A stretch of DNA of 64,000 bases, from contig NC_067206.1 in assembly GCF_026262505.1 (NCBI RefSeq), forward strand, positions 27,667,896-27,731,895. Direction: 5' to 3'. The position numbers were made by a program, and so were the translations under genes. Shown in pieces: positions 38,961 to 49,700 of the stretch; position 1 is the first letter of the stretch, and every line of letters begins with the position of its first letter. The notes beneath the pieces are model-generated. The model had not been told where the DNA came from and ran no database searches. It saw only the letters and a list, made by a program, of their open reading frames with translations. This DNA comes from Trichomonas vaginalis G3 (lineage: Eukaryota; Parabasalia; Trichomonadida; Trichomonadidae).

Positions 38961-39230
38961 ACTCTTTCTTTGCTTCAGCTTCTTTAGCTTTTGCTTCAGC
39001 TTCTTCTCTAGCTTTCTTTGCCAGCAAACGTGGGTTCTTTTGTCTTCCAGCAGCTAATGCAGCAAGTTGTTTTTCACTAAGTTTTCTCTTGGTCTCTCTG
39101 GCTTTTGTTCTTGTTTTTGTTCCTTCAGTTCGGATAAAATTTGCTCGCGAATTTCTTTCTTCAATGCTTCAACATCTATGACCCCTTGGGTGTGTCCGTA
39201 GGGCTTGTCTGAGTCATTTGACTGTAGTAA
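38961..39230 (-). pseudogene. Small Lys/Glu/Ala-rich protein remnant
   Basis: Minus-strand codons DVEALKKEIREQILSELKEQ and, after a one-base shift near 39090, KLSEKQLAALAAGRQKNPRL and a repeated KAREEAEAKAKEAEAKKE tail ending at 38961. No in-frame ATG was found, so the start is lost or lies in another frame. It may be a nucleic-acid-binding virion core protein. Low certainty. Confidence 0.4.
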
Positions 39231-39262
39231 AAAACTAAATTAAAAACTTTAACCGATGTAAA

Positions 39263-39697
39263 ATGAGCTTGTCAAAATCAGAACGAGAGTCTATTATATT
39301 AAATGACGCCAGAGGAATACAACATCCTTTCTATTATGTAAGTCAGAGTAAAGATGGTAAAATATATGTAAGAAAAAGAAAGGTTCCATTAGCGAATACA
39401 GAGAGCGACAACATTAAGGTGCATGGCAAGGGCGAAGCCACGAAGCCCATATAAAACCTTCTGTTCAAACTGAAAAGTCAATAGAACAAGAAGAAAAGAA
39501 GCCAGATGTTCTTCTTCAATAACGAACCAAGAGCTTATTGCAAAGTTCGTGAATTTCATTGAAAAGCAAACCGAGTCAAAGAACCCTGACCCGCCAGTGA
39601 AAGAAGTTGAGACAAAAGAGAATGTACAGTTCATTGAAAATGTCAAGAAACAACTTCCACCACGAATGCCAAGAAGAAGAGTGAGAATAATGAAGTA
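39263..39697 (+). pseudogene. Small protein with KDG-type motif, frameshifted
   Basis: MSLSKSERESIILNDARGIQ with HPFYYVSQSKDGKIYVRKRK is the same motif as in the 194-aa protein (13536) and the 78-aa protein (41819). The frame breaks near 39440 at a GC-rich spot (GGGCGAAGCCACGAAGCCC, able to pair GGGC with GCCC). It goes on as QTEKSIEQEEKKPDVLLQ and, after another shift, VKEVETKENVQFIENVKKQL and a basic end PPRMPRRRVRIMK. About 145 aa originally. Confidence 0.6.
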
Positions 39698-39725
39698 AAT
39701 AGATATTTTTATCTGAAGTAAATAC

Positions 39726-41299
39726 ATGCAGAACGAACAGCTAAACGAATTTACTCCAGCAGAGCATATTCATCAGATTCGCTCATATTTCGATATCATA
39801 GACAATGCAGTTCAAATTGGTGACACTAATAGAAAATATTCTGACGCAAAGATTCCATCACAACCTGGAACTGCTAAAGATAACACATGGGTAACATTCA
39901 ATCTCTCACCTCCTGGTGAAAATATGTTGGACCTTTACAATACATTCATTACGTATAAAATGGAAGGTCAATTTATTGTAGATAAAGAAATTGGTTCAGG
40001 TTCCAATAAAACAAACCCACCAGGATTTTGGATTGGTTTCGATGACGCTTTCTATGCAGTTGCTGGATATCAAATCCTTGCAAATGGTCGTATCGTATAT
40101 TCTCAAGACAACGCAAGAGAAGAAGCATATATAACTTCAAACTCACAAACTACCGAACAAATAAAGAAAGTAGATGTTTTCTCAAAGACTCGACATGAAG
40201 ATGTATGGAGTCATTCGGAACATGCAGAACAGGACAAATTGTTAGTGGTCCAATTACAGCAGGAAAATCATTTGATTTTAAGCTTCGTTTAAGAATTCCT
40301 GTTAGAAGATTCCTTCCATTAGAAGCTATTCGATTTATTCCAGCTTTTGCAGGAAACATTCAGCTTAAAGTAAAGTTCAGTAGCGACGCCTTACAATGCA
40401 CATCTATATCTGTAAATGATATCATTGCTTTCAATCCAACTCTTAAAGTTGCATTTGCTTCAGATTCAAATCCACCGACAAATAAATTTGTTCCATGGAA
40501 TGAACCATTCACTATGATAACGAAGGCAGTAGAAGCTAGTGGAACAGTTACTATTACAACTGTAAACCAGCAACTATTTCGAACAAAGATGGATTTTAAT
40601 GAATGTTTCATTCATCCAAAGTCATTCTCTTTAGACCCTAACATTTATACAGAACTTGTAGAACATTATACAAACGAGGCTTTATGTTTTCCTGTTAAAG
40701 TTATGGATTGGATTCCTATGGACGGTTCATTCTCAAAGAATACAGATAGTTCAAGTGCAACATTTACAGCAGCTTATACGCCTATTAATGTTAAAAGTAT
40801 TTGGGCACTATTTAGAAAGAAAGACAACTATTATGTTAATTTTGAGAACCCTAAGTTTAAATATCTTCAGCTTTCCATGGGAGCTTATGGAAATATGCCT
40901 GCAGAACCTGAAAAATCATATGGACCTGTATTTTATGAAATGGTTGCGAACGCTTGCAATACAAACAATGATATGATAGGATTTAATGAAGATGTTATGA
41001 GGTCATTGGTGGATGATGGTAGTGTGGAACATAAATGGGATAGCTATGACAACACACATTTCTTATGTGGTTTTCCAACAGAAGTGGACTTTTGCTTCCA
41101 GCAAGGTCAAACATCTACTGCTCCAATAACATACAAATTGTCTGTTAAAGGACCTATTGAACTAGCAACTGAAAATGTACCAAAGCCACTTATTGGATTT
41201 ATGAGGGATTGTTGCTTTGCAATACAAGTAAGACAGTCAGGCATACCAATAATAAGACTTGACGACTATAACTTAGCAGCGGACGACAGTGAGGAATAA
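39726..41299 (+). pseudogene. Major capsid protein (double jelly-roll type), one frameshift
   Basis: Two overlapping ORFs (39726-40292 and 40205-41299) form one gene of about 520 codons with a single frameshift near 40220-40290. Landmarks are WVTFNLSPPGENMLDLYNTF, FDDAFYAVAGYQILANGRIV, FKLRLRIPVRRFLPLEAIRF, IPAFAGNIQLKVKFSSDALQ, VTITTVNQQLFRTKMDF and KSIWALFRKKDNYYVNFENP. The pattern 'R-x-P-hydrophobic-FLPL ... aromatic-x-GNIQLKV' and the size fit Polinton major capsid proteins, which form pseudo-hexameric capsomers. The leader TATTTTTATCTGAAGTAAAT is of the recurrent type. This is the best evidence that the element is, or was, able to make particles. Confidence 0.72.
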
Positions 41300-41329
41300 A
41301 GGATGAACGTTTATTTTTAAAGCTTATAA

Positions 41330-41770
41330 ATGAGTTCTTCATCAAGCTCTCGTGAACCTTCACCATCTATGAAACAAACTTTACCAAACGATTATGGAGC
41401 ACCTATTGAATATTTCTTACGAGCTGCACAATGGCAAAGAGCAGTCTCACCAAGGTTAGGTGTTCCACCAGCTCCTGTCAAAAATAGCATTTGGTCAAGT
41501 CCTTATATAAAATATGGTCTCCCACTAGGTTTGCTAGCTACAGCAGGAGCAGTTATGATGTTGAAAAGAAACAAAGCAAATGTTATAAATAATACTGAAG
41601 TAGCTGAATTTGAACAAACTCCGACACCATCACAAGCAAAACCTTCAATGACTCCTGAACCTATGAAAGTACAAACTCCTGTTCAAAAGTCAACTCCTAA
41701 ACCGACTCCAACATTTAAACCAGAACCTACTCCTCAAATAAATCGTAAAACTCCTGCGTTTCCTTACTGA
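41330..41770 (+). CDS. 146-aa membrane protein with proline-rich tail
   Basis: Ser-rich start (MSSSSSSREPSPSMKQTLPN), one transmembrane segment at about residues 61-78 (IKYGLPLGLLATAGAVMMLK), then a Pro/Thr/Lys/Gln tail (KSTPKPTPTFKPEPTPQ) ending TPAFPY. It lies 30 bases after the capsid gene in the same direction. Probably a virion membrane or minor structural protein; the family is not recognised. Confidence 0.75.
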   Translation: MSSSSSSREPSPSMKQTLPNDYGAPIEYFLRAAQWQRAVSPRLGVPPAPVKNSIWSSPYIKYGLPLGLLATAGAVMMLKRNKANVINNTEVAEFEQTPTPSQAKPSMTPEPMKVQTPVQKSTPKPTPTFKPEPTPQINRKTPAFPY

Positions 41771-41818
41771 AAAAATAACGTTATTTTTATTTAATATTAA
41801 AATTTTTATTTGATTGAA

Positions 41819-42055
41819 ATGACGACTAAAGTCACTGAAGCAATGAAACAAAAGTTTTTGGTAGAATACATTAAATCAGGAGCGGTTCCAGAAGGTTTTT
41901 ACGTTCATACTATGAAGGATGGTAGAGTTCAGTTTAGAAAGATAAAGCAACCATTAGATAGAGAAGGTATATTAAGGAAGATTAAACTTCATGAGGACAA
42001 CATTGCTGAACTTAAGAAGAAGTTAGAAGAGTTGGAGAAAGGAAGAGAGTTATAA
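41819..42055 (+). CDS. 78-aa protein with KDG-type motif
   Basis: The ATG at 41819 (MTTKVTEAMKQKFLVEYIKS) is preferred over an upstream TTG. The motif GAVPEGFYVHTMKDGRVQFR with KIKQPL is followed by a short coiled coil (LRKIKLHEDNIAELKKKLEE). It shares its first half with the proteins at 13536 and 39263. Leader TTTTTATTTGATTGAA. Confidence 0.75.
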   Translation: MTTKVTEAMKQKFLVEYIKSGAVPEGFYVHTMKDGRVQFRKIKQPLDREGILRKIKLHEDNIAELKKKLEELEKGREL

Positions 42056-42071
42056 AGTAATGAATTCAAGT

Positions 42072-42120
42072 GGGTGAAAAAAGAGGTGAAAAAAGAGGTG
42101 ACATCTCACCACTTCACCTA
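42072..42120. repeat. Dispersed hairpin repeat (reverse)
   Basis: GGTGAAAAAAGAGGTGAAAA onward, then GACATCTCACCACTTCACCT; one stem mismatch (CACCAC for CACCTC). It is the only copy among the structural genes of the right half. Confidence 0.8.
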
Positions 42121-42221
42121 AATTTATTTTTGTGCTATGTTTTCATACGTGTGAGGGTGGTGATATCATTAATTCTTAAGTTTATTTTTATATTTTACTG
42201 AAAATTTTTATTTGGATGTAA

Positions 42222-42506
42222 ATGACAGAACAAAAGCAACTCATTCGAATTCCACAGTATAACAAACATACATTTAAACATTTATTCTTCCTTCCTGAGC
42301 ATAACATGTTCTTTCAAATACATCCGAGACCAGTTGACTTTTCATTGACTGTGTATAAAGATAGAAATAGTTATATCATTAAACCATACGATGACGAAGG
42401 TAAGTTATGTAAATTGTACGTTAAGAAGTTAGAGAAAGTTTATGGCTTCAAGTATGACTACAATAGGGTTAACACTGATGATGAAGATATTGAGGAAAAT
42501 TTATGA
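42222..42506 (+). CDS. 94-aa unknown protein
   Basis: MTEQKQLIRIPQYNKHTFKH with a hydrophobic stretch LFFLPEHNMFFQIHPRPVDF and an acidic C-terminus (DDEDIEENL). Leader AATTTTTATTTGGATGTAA. It is the last of the plus-strand structural-type series. No family recognised. Confidence 0.7.
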   Translation: MTEQKQLIRIPQYNKHTFKHLFFLPEHNMFFQIHPRPVDFSLTVYKDRNSYIIKPYDDEGKLCKLYVKKLEKVYGFKYDYNRVNTDDEDIEENL

Positions 42507-42865
42507 GAACATTAGTGAAGTCGTTAGTGAGAACGATAGTGAGAACGTTTATTTTTACATTAGTGAGTTCGTTAGTGAAGTGAAGTGGGTGGTGGTTTTG
42601 TAAATATTTAAGGTTAAGTTAGTGTTGTCGTTTGTGTTGTAAAATATATGTTAACGGTTTCGTAAATATTTAAGGTTAAGTTGGTGTTGTCGTTTGTGTT
42701 GCAAAATATACGTTAACAGTTTTGTAAATATTTAAGGTTAAGTTAGTGTTGTCGTTTGTGTTGCAAAATATACGTTAACAGTTTTGTAAAGTGTCAAATT
42801 CACAAGTATTGGGTAAGGAAGCGCGCAGTGCCTCAGTACACGACTTAACCATACTAACTCTACTT
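42507..42865. repeat. 62-bp tandem repeat array in convergent spacer
   Basis: Three units with 62-bp period from 42595 to 42780 (GTTTTGTAAATATTTAAGGT, then TAAGTTAGTGTTGTCGTTTG and so on) plus a partial fourth. Before them is a short GTTAGTGAGAACG repeat at about 42515-42575. No gene is seen here between convergent genes. Confidence 0.85.
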
Positions 42866-45800
42866 TCACTTTGTTCTACTCTTCTTCTTTGGTGTCGCTT
42901 TTGGTAACTTGCCCTCTGCTTCAAGTTGTTGCATCTTTGCCTCATGTTCACCTAGTATGTTGTAAATTTCCCATGTCCTTTTTGCCTTTGGGCTCTGGTC
43001 GCCCATCTCAGGTAACCTATATCCTAGAAAGATTTTGTCATAGTTTGTATTTGAGTCTTCGCGTATTGTTTGCATGACTCTTTCCTGAGTTTCCGGTTCA
43101 AGCTCTTCAAACAGAGCTTGTCCATATGGAATAAGCTCGTTTCCAAATATATGTTTTTGTAGCCATTCTGGTTTTCTTTCCATGTTACCAATAATATCTT
43201 TTGTGAATGGGAAAGCTTTTACCCAATGTTTCAGTCTTGCGTCATTTATTTCTGTAGTTGATTTTATTTTGTCAAGGAACATGTTTTTCAATACTAACAT
43301 TTCATTTGGTACTGTCCATTTGAGTTTTCTTAAATATTCATCCATTCTCGGTTCATTGTCTGCAAAGTAAGTTTTTATGACATTTTGCAAACTTTCGTTT
43401 GCAAGGTCATGTACAATAGGTTCTCTTCCTTCTCTCTCCCTAACTTTCTTTCTAAACTCTTCACCAAATATACCATCTCTATGGTTCTGTGTAGTTCTTT
43501 GAGATAAATGTTCTAGAACGTCAGGTGTTATATTTCCATCAGCCATGTTCATTTCATACTGGTCCAAAATATCTGCATCTTTCATATCTTTCAATGGCAT
43601 TAAAGCCGCGCTGAAAATACCAGCTATATCTGGTTCACCATTCACTTCCATTGCGTCTACAACTTCTTGGAATTGAGGTTGTAAGTTTATGAACCACCTA
43701 TCCGGATTAGCTTTATGACCCCATCTCATTGTAGTTCCATAGTCTGCAGAAACAAAAGTAGGTTTGTTTCCATATTGGTTAGGTTCTGAATGAACTTTAA
43801 ACAATGTTTCATTTCTATATGTTTTGTTGAAATTTAACCTTTTATTTTCACCGAGTTCAGCCAAAGATTGAACGTTATATGGTCGTAAGTAAAAAGGATT
43901 ATTGTATTTGCGTACATTTTCTTTCAGTACTTCCATTCTATGCTGAATATTTTCATCTGATGTTGGAGTCTTTTGTATGTCGGCGAACATTTTTCGATAT
44001 TCTTCTACTATGTCAGCCGAATTTTTCTTAGACTCTTGGAAAGATTCCATATTCTCCGCATACACTTGTTGAGGGTCAAGATTTTTCGGCTGTTCCAAAT
44101 CTTCATCTAGTTCTGTGAAGTTAGTTTCCAAAGGAGGGACTTGTTCGTTTCCTTCAGGCTCTTCTAGCTGTTGTTGCTGAACTATTTCTTCCATGTCTGG
44201 TTGTATCTGAACTTCTTCCTGTGGAGTTTCTTGTACCTCATCTGCTGGCATTTCATATATTCCGAGACCGTTTTTAAAAAGTTCCCTATCTAAGTCATCC
44301 GGACTCATAAACCTTTCTTCTTTCGTTCCGTCTCTATTTTTTACGCGTTTCATGAAGAGAGTTGAATTATCATTTAGCTCTGACACCAAATATCTCGGAG
44401 TAAATTCATTCATGTCATTTGGATGATATGCTATTAAATCATATCCCTTAGCGAGCTTGTATTTTCCAGGTTTGAAATTATATCCCATTTGATGCTGAAC
44501 CATAAAGCTAAATAGGTTCGGGTCAGTATTTCCTTCCTTGAACTTTCTAATAGCTTCTTTATATCTGTCACTAAAGTCAAGAGTATCTGGGTAACCATAA
44601 TCTTCCTTAAGCATTTTTAAGAATTCTTGGTTTCCTTTTTCTCTACTTCTTTTATGTCCTTGCTCTGTTTGTGGTTGTTGTTGTGCAGGGTTTTGAACTG
44701 TTGGTTGTTGTGCTGGTTGTGGAGGTGGTTGTTGTGCAGGGTTTTGAACTGTTGGTTGCTGTGTTGGTTGTTGTTGTGGTGCTGGATTTTGAACTGTTGG
44801 TTGCTGTGCTGGATTTTGAACTGTTGGTTTTGGTTGTTGTTGTGGTGCTGGATTTTGAACTGTTGGTTGTTGTGTTGGTTTTGGTGCATGCCTGTGTCTG
44901 TGTCCATGTGACGATGTAAATGTTTTAGGTAGTCCTGGTGCAGGTGCTTCTCTTGGAGGGTTTGGTGGTATATAAGTTCCACCAGCTGGCACATATGTTC
45001 CATCTGCAGCATAATGTCCTACCTGACTTTTCGTTTTTAAGAAAGCATTTACTAGGTCTGTTTTGGTCTGTTGTAACTCTTTTTCTTGACTTTCCACAAC
45101 AGTTGCTCTAACGGCGTCATAGGCACTTTGAACTGCCTGTCTCGTTGCTGCATCTGTTATTTTCGTCATATTTTGTGCTACTTCTCTTAACTCTTTGTCG
45201 AAACCTTCAGACTTCAGTTTCTTTCCAGATGAGAAGTCGTTCACTAGTTTCACCTTACTATGAAGAGCTTCGAAGGCATTCTTAAAGTCAGCATTCATTA
45301 AAGCTTCATTTGAACTGTCTTCATCCGCTTGTATTTTTGTCCTTATTGACCCTATAAGTTGGACTGCTTTAGCGTTGGCTTGGGCATCTAACCAGTCATT
45401 ATTAGCTTTTATATATTCTGCGCTTTTCATTGCCTTTTGCATGGCTGCGTCGTTATTTTTACTTTCTTGTGCTAAGTTTTCATACTGTACGGTTTGGTTT
45501 TGCAACTGTAAAAGTTTTTCTGCCTTTACATTTGCTTCAACTTCTTTTTTATACTCATCGCTATCCATATATGTCTTCAGGGCTTTTTGTTTTATTTCTT
45601 CATCTTCAGTACTTTATATTGAGTAGTATGGTTTTTCAAATTTATAACATCTTGTTCCATTTTTGCTAATTCTGCTGCTTTTTCTGACACTTTTTTCGCA
45701 TATTCCTCTGTACTTAGTTCTTTCAGTTGTTCTTCTTTCTTTCTTTTTCTCTACGTTTAACTCATTGAGTTTCTTTGTGTGTCTGTCATATTCTAGTTTC

Positions 45801-46144
45801 TTTTCGTTTTCACTTATTTGTTTCTGTATGTCTATGTTTGACTTTTTGACATCTGTTATTTGATTTTTGAGTGAACTCAAATTCATTTGACTTTGAGGGT
45901 TATAAGCTGTTCCGTCTGCAGCTCCACCATAGCCTGCCATTTTCGCTAAAAGTGCCGCTCTTAAACCTCCACTCTGTGCACCAATAACTCGGTTTAAAAG
46001 CATAGGGTTGCTTGACATTTGTTGCAGCATAGTGGGGTCATTCATCATTTGTTGTTGCAACTGTTGTTGTGGTGTCAGTTTTACTATTGGATGTTTCAAT
46101 GCTCCCTTCCTCTTACGTATATTCTTACGTAGCTTACGTGGCAT
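42866..46144 (-). pseudogene. About 1,090-aa structural-type protein, two frameshifts
   Basis: The start MPRKLRKNIRKRKGALKHPI is at 46144. The first part is basic, then Gln/Met-rich, then coiled coil (SSLKNQITDVKKSNIDIQKQ). Frameshifts near 45745 and 45600 separate it from the 900-codon ORF (45568-42866). That ORF has a helical N-part, a Pro/Gln low-complexity block (repeated QQPTVQNPA, 44660-44900), an acidic stretch and a globular C-terminus (YNPFYLRPYNVQSLAELGEN-like, KRLNFNKTYRNETLF, EYLRKLKWTVPNEML) ending KKKSRTK. Large multidomain proteins of this sort occur in Mavericks, but I recognise no named family. It may be a core, scaffold or terminal-protein-like component. This is the last gene before the right terminus. 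Confidence 0.75.
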
Positions 46145-46418
46145 TTTAAGTGAAGTAAAAAACGGTTTTTGACAGATGTTTATATGACACTTTTTGTTCA
46201 GCACAAAAAACTACTCGGTCAAAGTGTTGTCAGTTTTGTAAAATAACCGTCCTATCTCATTCTATAAGGGGAAAAATGCTTCTCAAAGTATACTTCCTTG
46301 GAACGCCTGTAACTTTTCCTGTAGCGACAATAGACCCTTACTTGTCCGGACAAAGTTATACCATTTTGAGTGCTCTACAAAAAAGTCAACGGCTGGCTCG
46401 TCCTCAGAAATTTTTTAT
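46145..46418. promoter_or_regulatory. Subterminal non-coding region, right end
   Basis: 274 bases upstream of the large minus-strand gene with no ORF. It contains ATGACACTTTTTGTTCAGC (46186) echoing the left-end TTTGTCACTTTTCTGTCACT (7606-7625), so the subterminal regions may share protein-binding sites. Confidence 0.45.
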
Positions 46419-46599
46419 GGGCTAGAGGGCGCAACGCGCCTGGAAGCCCTCCGAATAAAAACTTCATTTATACTAAACATCTTCGGGGCTAGAGGGCGCA
46501 ACGCGCCTGGAAGCCCTCCGAATATAAACTTCATTTATACTAAACATCTTCAGGGCTAGAGGGCGCAACGCGCCTGGAAGCCCCACTACCTTTTTTTTT
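46419..46599. repeat. Right terminal inverted repeat, hairpin unit in three tandem copies
   Basis: Units start at 46419, 46486 and 46553 (67-bp period). Each carries GGGCT, AGAG, GGCGC, AAC, GCGCC, TGGA and AGCCC in order (the reverse of the left hairpin), followed in the first two by CCGAATAAAAACTTCATTTA-type sequence. The outermost ends CCCCACTACC and nine T. The left end has one unit only. Confidence 0.92.
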
Positions 46600-46605
46600 G
46601 GATTA
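46600..46605. other. Right target-site duplication GGATTA
   Basis: Direct copy of 7446-7451, immediately after the T-run of the right terminus. Confidence 0.8.
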
Positions 46606-46723
46606 TCATTTCATACTGAATCATATTAAAATGTCGAGTTCTTCGATCACTCTTTTAATTTCGCCCGATAAAAATCTCTCAATTACTCACCTTATACGCA
46701 ATTGAGAGTAATAAATAAATATC

Positions 46724-49700
46724 ATGAATGATGCTATAAAATCACTGAAAGACCTTGCAGAAAAGAAGAATCTTTTCCCAGCAGAACGCATCATATGTAC
46801 AAATGTTATAAATTTAGAAAAATCAATGAAAGATTCTCTAACTGAAGAAAATTCAAAAGATTCAATTAATGCTCTTCAGTCAGTGCTTGAAATCAACTCC
46901 GGAAACCTAAGTTTACAACTGTCATGCAGAATAGAACATGGTATGGCACTAATTACATCAAAATTTCCTCAAATAAATTTGGATGAAATTATTAAAAGCT
47001 TTATAGCGAAACCAACACCGGCAAAAGTTTATGTAATAGGTATGCTATTTTACGAAAATGCTGCTAAATGCATAGATATAATTCCTGATCTAATGAAAAT
47101 AAAAATGGAGGAAAAACATCCAATTTTTTATGCAATTGAAACAATTTTCGCGAAAAACTTACCAGGATTAGAGCCATTTATTAAAAATGTTTTAGAATAT
47201 TTAAAACAAAATTCAAATACAACAAATGAAGCAGCACAGTTCTATATGGTTCAATTGATGATGAAAATAATACGAATTAAGCAAGATACAGAGAACGAGC
47301 TCGTTGAAATTGCGAAAATAATTATGAATAACGCAACATCACGTTTTGTAATTGATTATATATGCCGATTACTCGCCTTTATTGGATGCTCGTCATTAAG
47401 AGGCGGTACTAAGCCAGAAAGCATGAAACACGCTTTATATTTCATTTGTATCTTTCCAAATTACATCCATAAGACGTTCGGACACTTCTTCCATTGTTTG
47501 AACATCGAATACATACAATATCATATTGAAACTTTGACTAATTTTGTTATTGACTACTGTCCCTCCCAATTTCCTTTACTTACATGCGTTTTAATGCCAG
47601 AGCATCGTAAGAGTTTGTACACTTTCTTCGAAAACAACGAAAATTTCAGAACAAACTTAGAAATTTTCGATACTCTCGCTTGGGATGAGCAAACATCATT
47701 TAATGTTGCTGGATTCGCTTTCGATATGGTCTCCTCGAAGGATGAAGCACAAAGAATTAAAGGTTCGAACTATTTTACAACATTATATTCCCGAAATCAC
47801 GATTTAGCCTACAGATTCCTTCAGCACTCCCTATTATTCTTAGAGATGCCACCAGAGGGATTGCCTCATCTCAATAAGAATATAATTGGCAAAGCTTTGG
47901 TCGCTGCAAATATCATATCAAGTACAGACATCAAAGATAACATCATTAGAGGTAGCGAGGAGCGAATCACAGCATTTCTAAATCGCGCTCTTGATGAAAC
48001 AGAGATCTTTGACGCTGAATTTTCTGCAGCATTTATATTATTAAGCAGTTTACCAGAGAGAATCATACCATTTGACTTGGTTTTTGATGCCTTGAAGAGA
48101 TTCCGCCAGCTATTTAAGGATACTCCTTTCACAACTCCAAAGATGAAAAAGAAATCCAAATTCGTAGGGGAAACAGTAGCTGTTTTCCTTGCAGCTCATC
48201 CTTATATCACTAAAACAGACAAGACCTTTGAACTGATGCTCAATAATCCTGATTCTTTCTCATCAAAAGTTATTTCTTTGGCCGCCTTCTTGGCTTTCCC
48301 TAAGATGCAGAGTGCTCCGTCAACACTAAATAGAATCGCAAACAAATTGTTACCAGAAATTCAATCCATACGACCAAATGGAGATTTCATTCAATATCTT
48401 GTCCAAAAACCAATGATTACTAAGATCGGATTGATATTTGGATCGCAAATGAAATTGCCCAAATGGAGTTCTGCGTTTATTTACTTGAACGATGAAGATT
48501 TCGATATCAGAATCTCTCAAAATTTTTCTGAATTTGTCAACGCAATTCCAAAAGAAAATGTCACTTTTTATATATCGTTCTTAACAAAATCCGAAGGCCA
48601 ATTAGCGACAAACATTGTATTAATCAACAATTTATTGAAAGACAATGTTACAGCGAAGTTTTTACCAGAAAATACTTTGGATTATTTGTTAGATTCGATA
48701 TCCAAATTTGGAACATCAAGGAAAGTCCAAATCATGTCGGAAAACGTTGCAATGCTATTGAATCATTACAACTATCTCGACTATTGCCTCGAACAAAGCC
48801 AGAAACTCTCTCAAAAACACAAATGCTATCTTTTTTCCGCAATTTTTTCATTGACGAAAACGAATTTAACAAATGAAAAACTGTATCAAATGATGATGGA
48901 AATGATAGCATCTTCCAAGGTCAAATCAAATTCCCCTGTCGCTTTGAACGCATTGAGTTATTTGTTCACGGAACATTTCACTGAATTCACCGACCAAAAA
49001 TTTTCATTCGACCAATTAATTTTTTTGATCGATTTAATGAACACTAATCTCAGTTTAGACCCATATATATTATACCACATGCATGTATTCTTTACCTCCT
49101 TGTTACATACATGTATTGCGTCCTTGAAAACTAATGACGAATACTTGTTTTCTGTTCGTCAAATTTTGTCATTATTTTCTTTGACGCAAATTCCTTTTGC
49201 TCATCAAATTTACTACAGAACAATTCGCTCTGTGTTGTCAATATGTCCTTCGCTTATTGACGAATATAAAGATGAGTACCCACACATCGGATTAATGTCT
49301 GTTGCACAGTCTTTGAACGCATGTGGTTTGTACAGTGATTTGATCTCTTTGAACAAAACTCCGAAAAAATTTGAATTATATTTGAATAGATTGCCTCAAA
49401 TATTATTGTTATTGCAGTATTCTAATGACAGCAGAGCTTCTGATTATGTACTAAGTGTTGCGCACTTGTTTACAAGGTTGGATTTCGATGTTTCGAAGTT
49501 TAATGATTTCTTGAATTTAATTAAGAAAGTTTTGGTCGAAGGAATCATTCCAAACATCGGACATTCACTTGTAGGTGCTAAAAATGAAGTTAAGAAGTGC
49601 ATTTTGGAAGTTTTGAAGATTTTGACCAAAAATTTGAAATTTGATCAAAAAGAAGAAACATGGCAACGAGATATAACAAGCTGTGCCATCAATCCGATCA

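Larger units (their letters stand above)
7452..46599. mobile_element. Maverick/Polinton element 1 (about 39 kb, composite)
   Basis: Bounded by inverted termini (A-run, GGTAGTGGGGCTTCC and a GC hairpin on the left; the reverse on the right) and a 6-bp target duplication. It encodes the Maverick hallmarks: PolB, retroviral-like integrase, packaging ATPase, double-jelly-roll-like major capsid protein, and also SF3 helicase/primase. At 39 kb it is longer than the usual 15-25 kb, and it contains two integrases, two fibres and two SF3 helicases, one of each pair in a distinct style. The right half may therefore derive from a second element nested in or recombined with the first. A 100-N gap lies in the middle. 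Many genes carry single-base frameshifts, so as assembled it is not autonomous. Confidence 0.9.

Noticed and set aside
44617..45012. Overlapping Gln/His-rich and Val/Leu-rich ORFs in other frames of the large structural gene
   Set aside because: They are shadows of the CAA/CCA-rich low-complexity block of the real gene.
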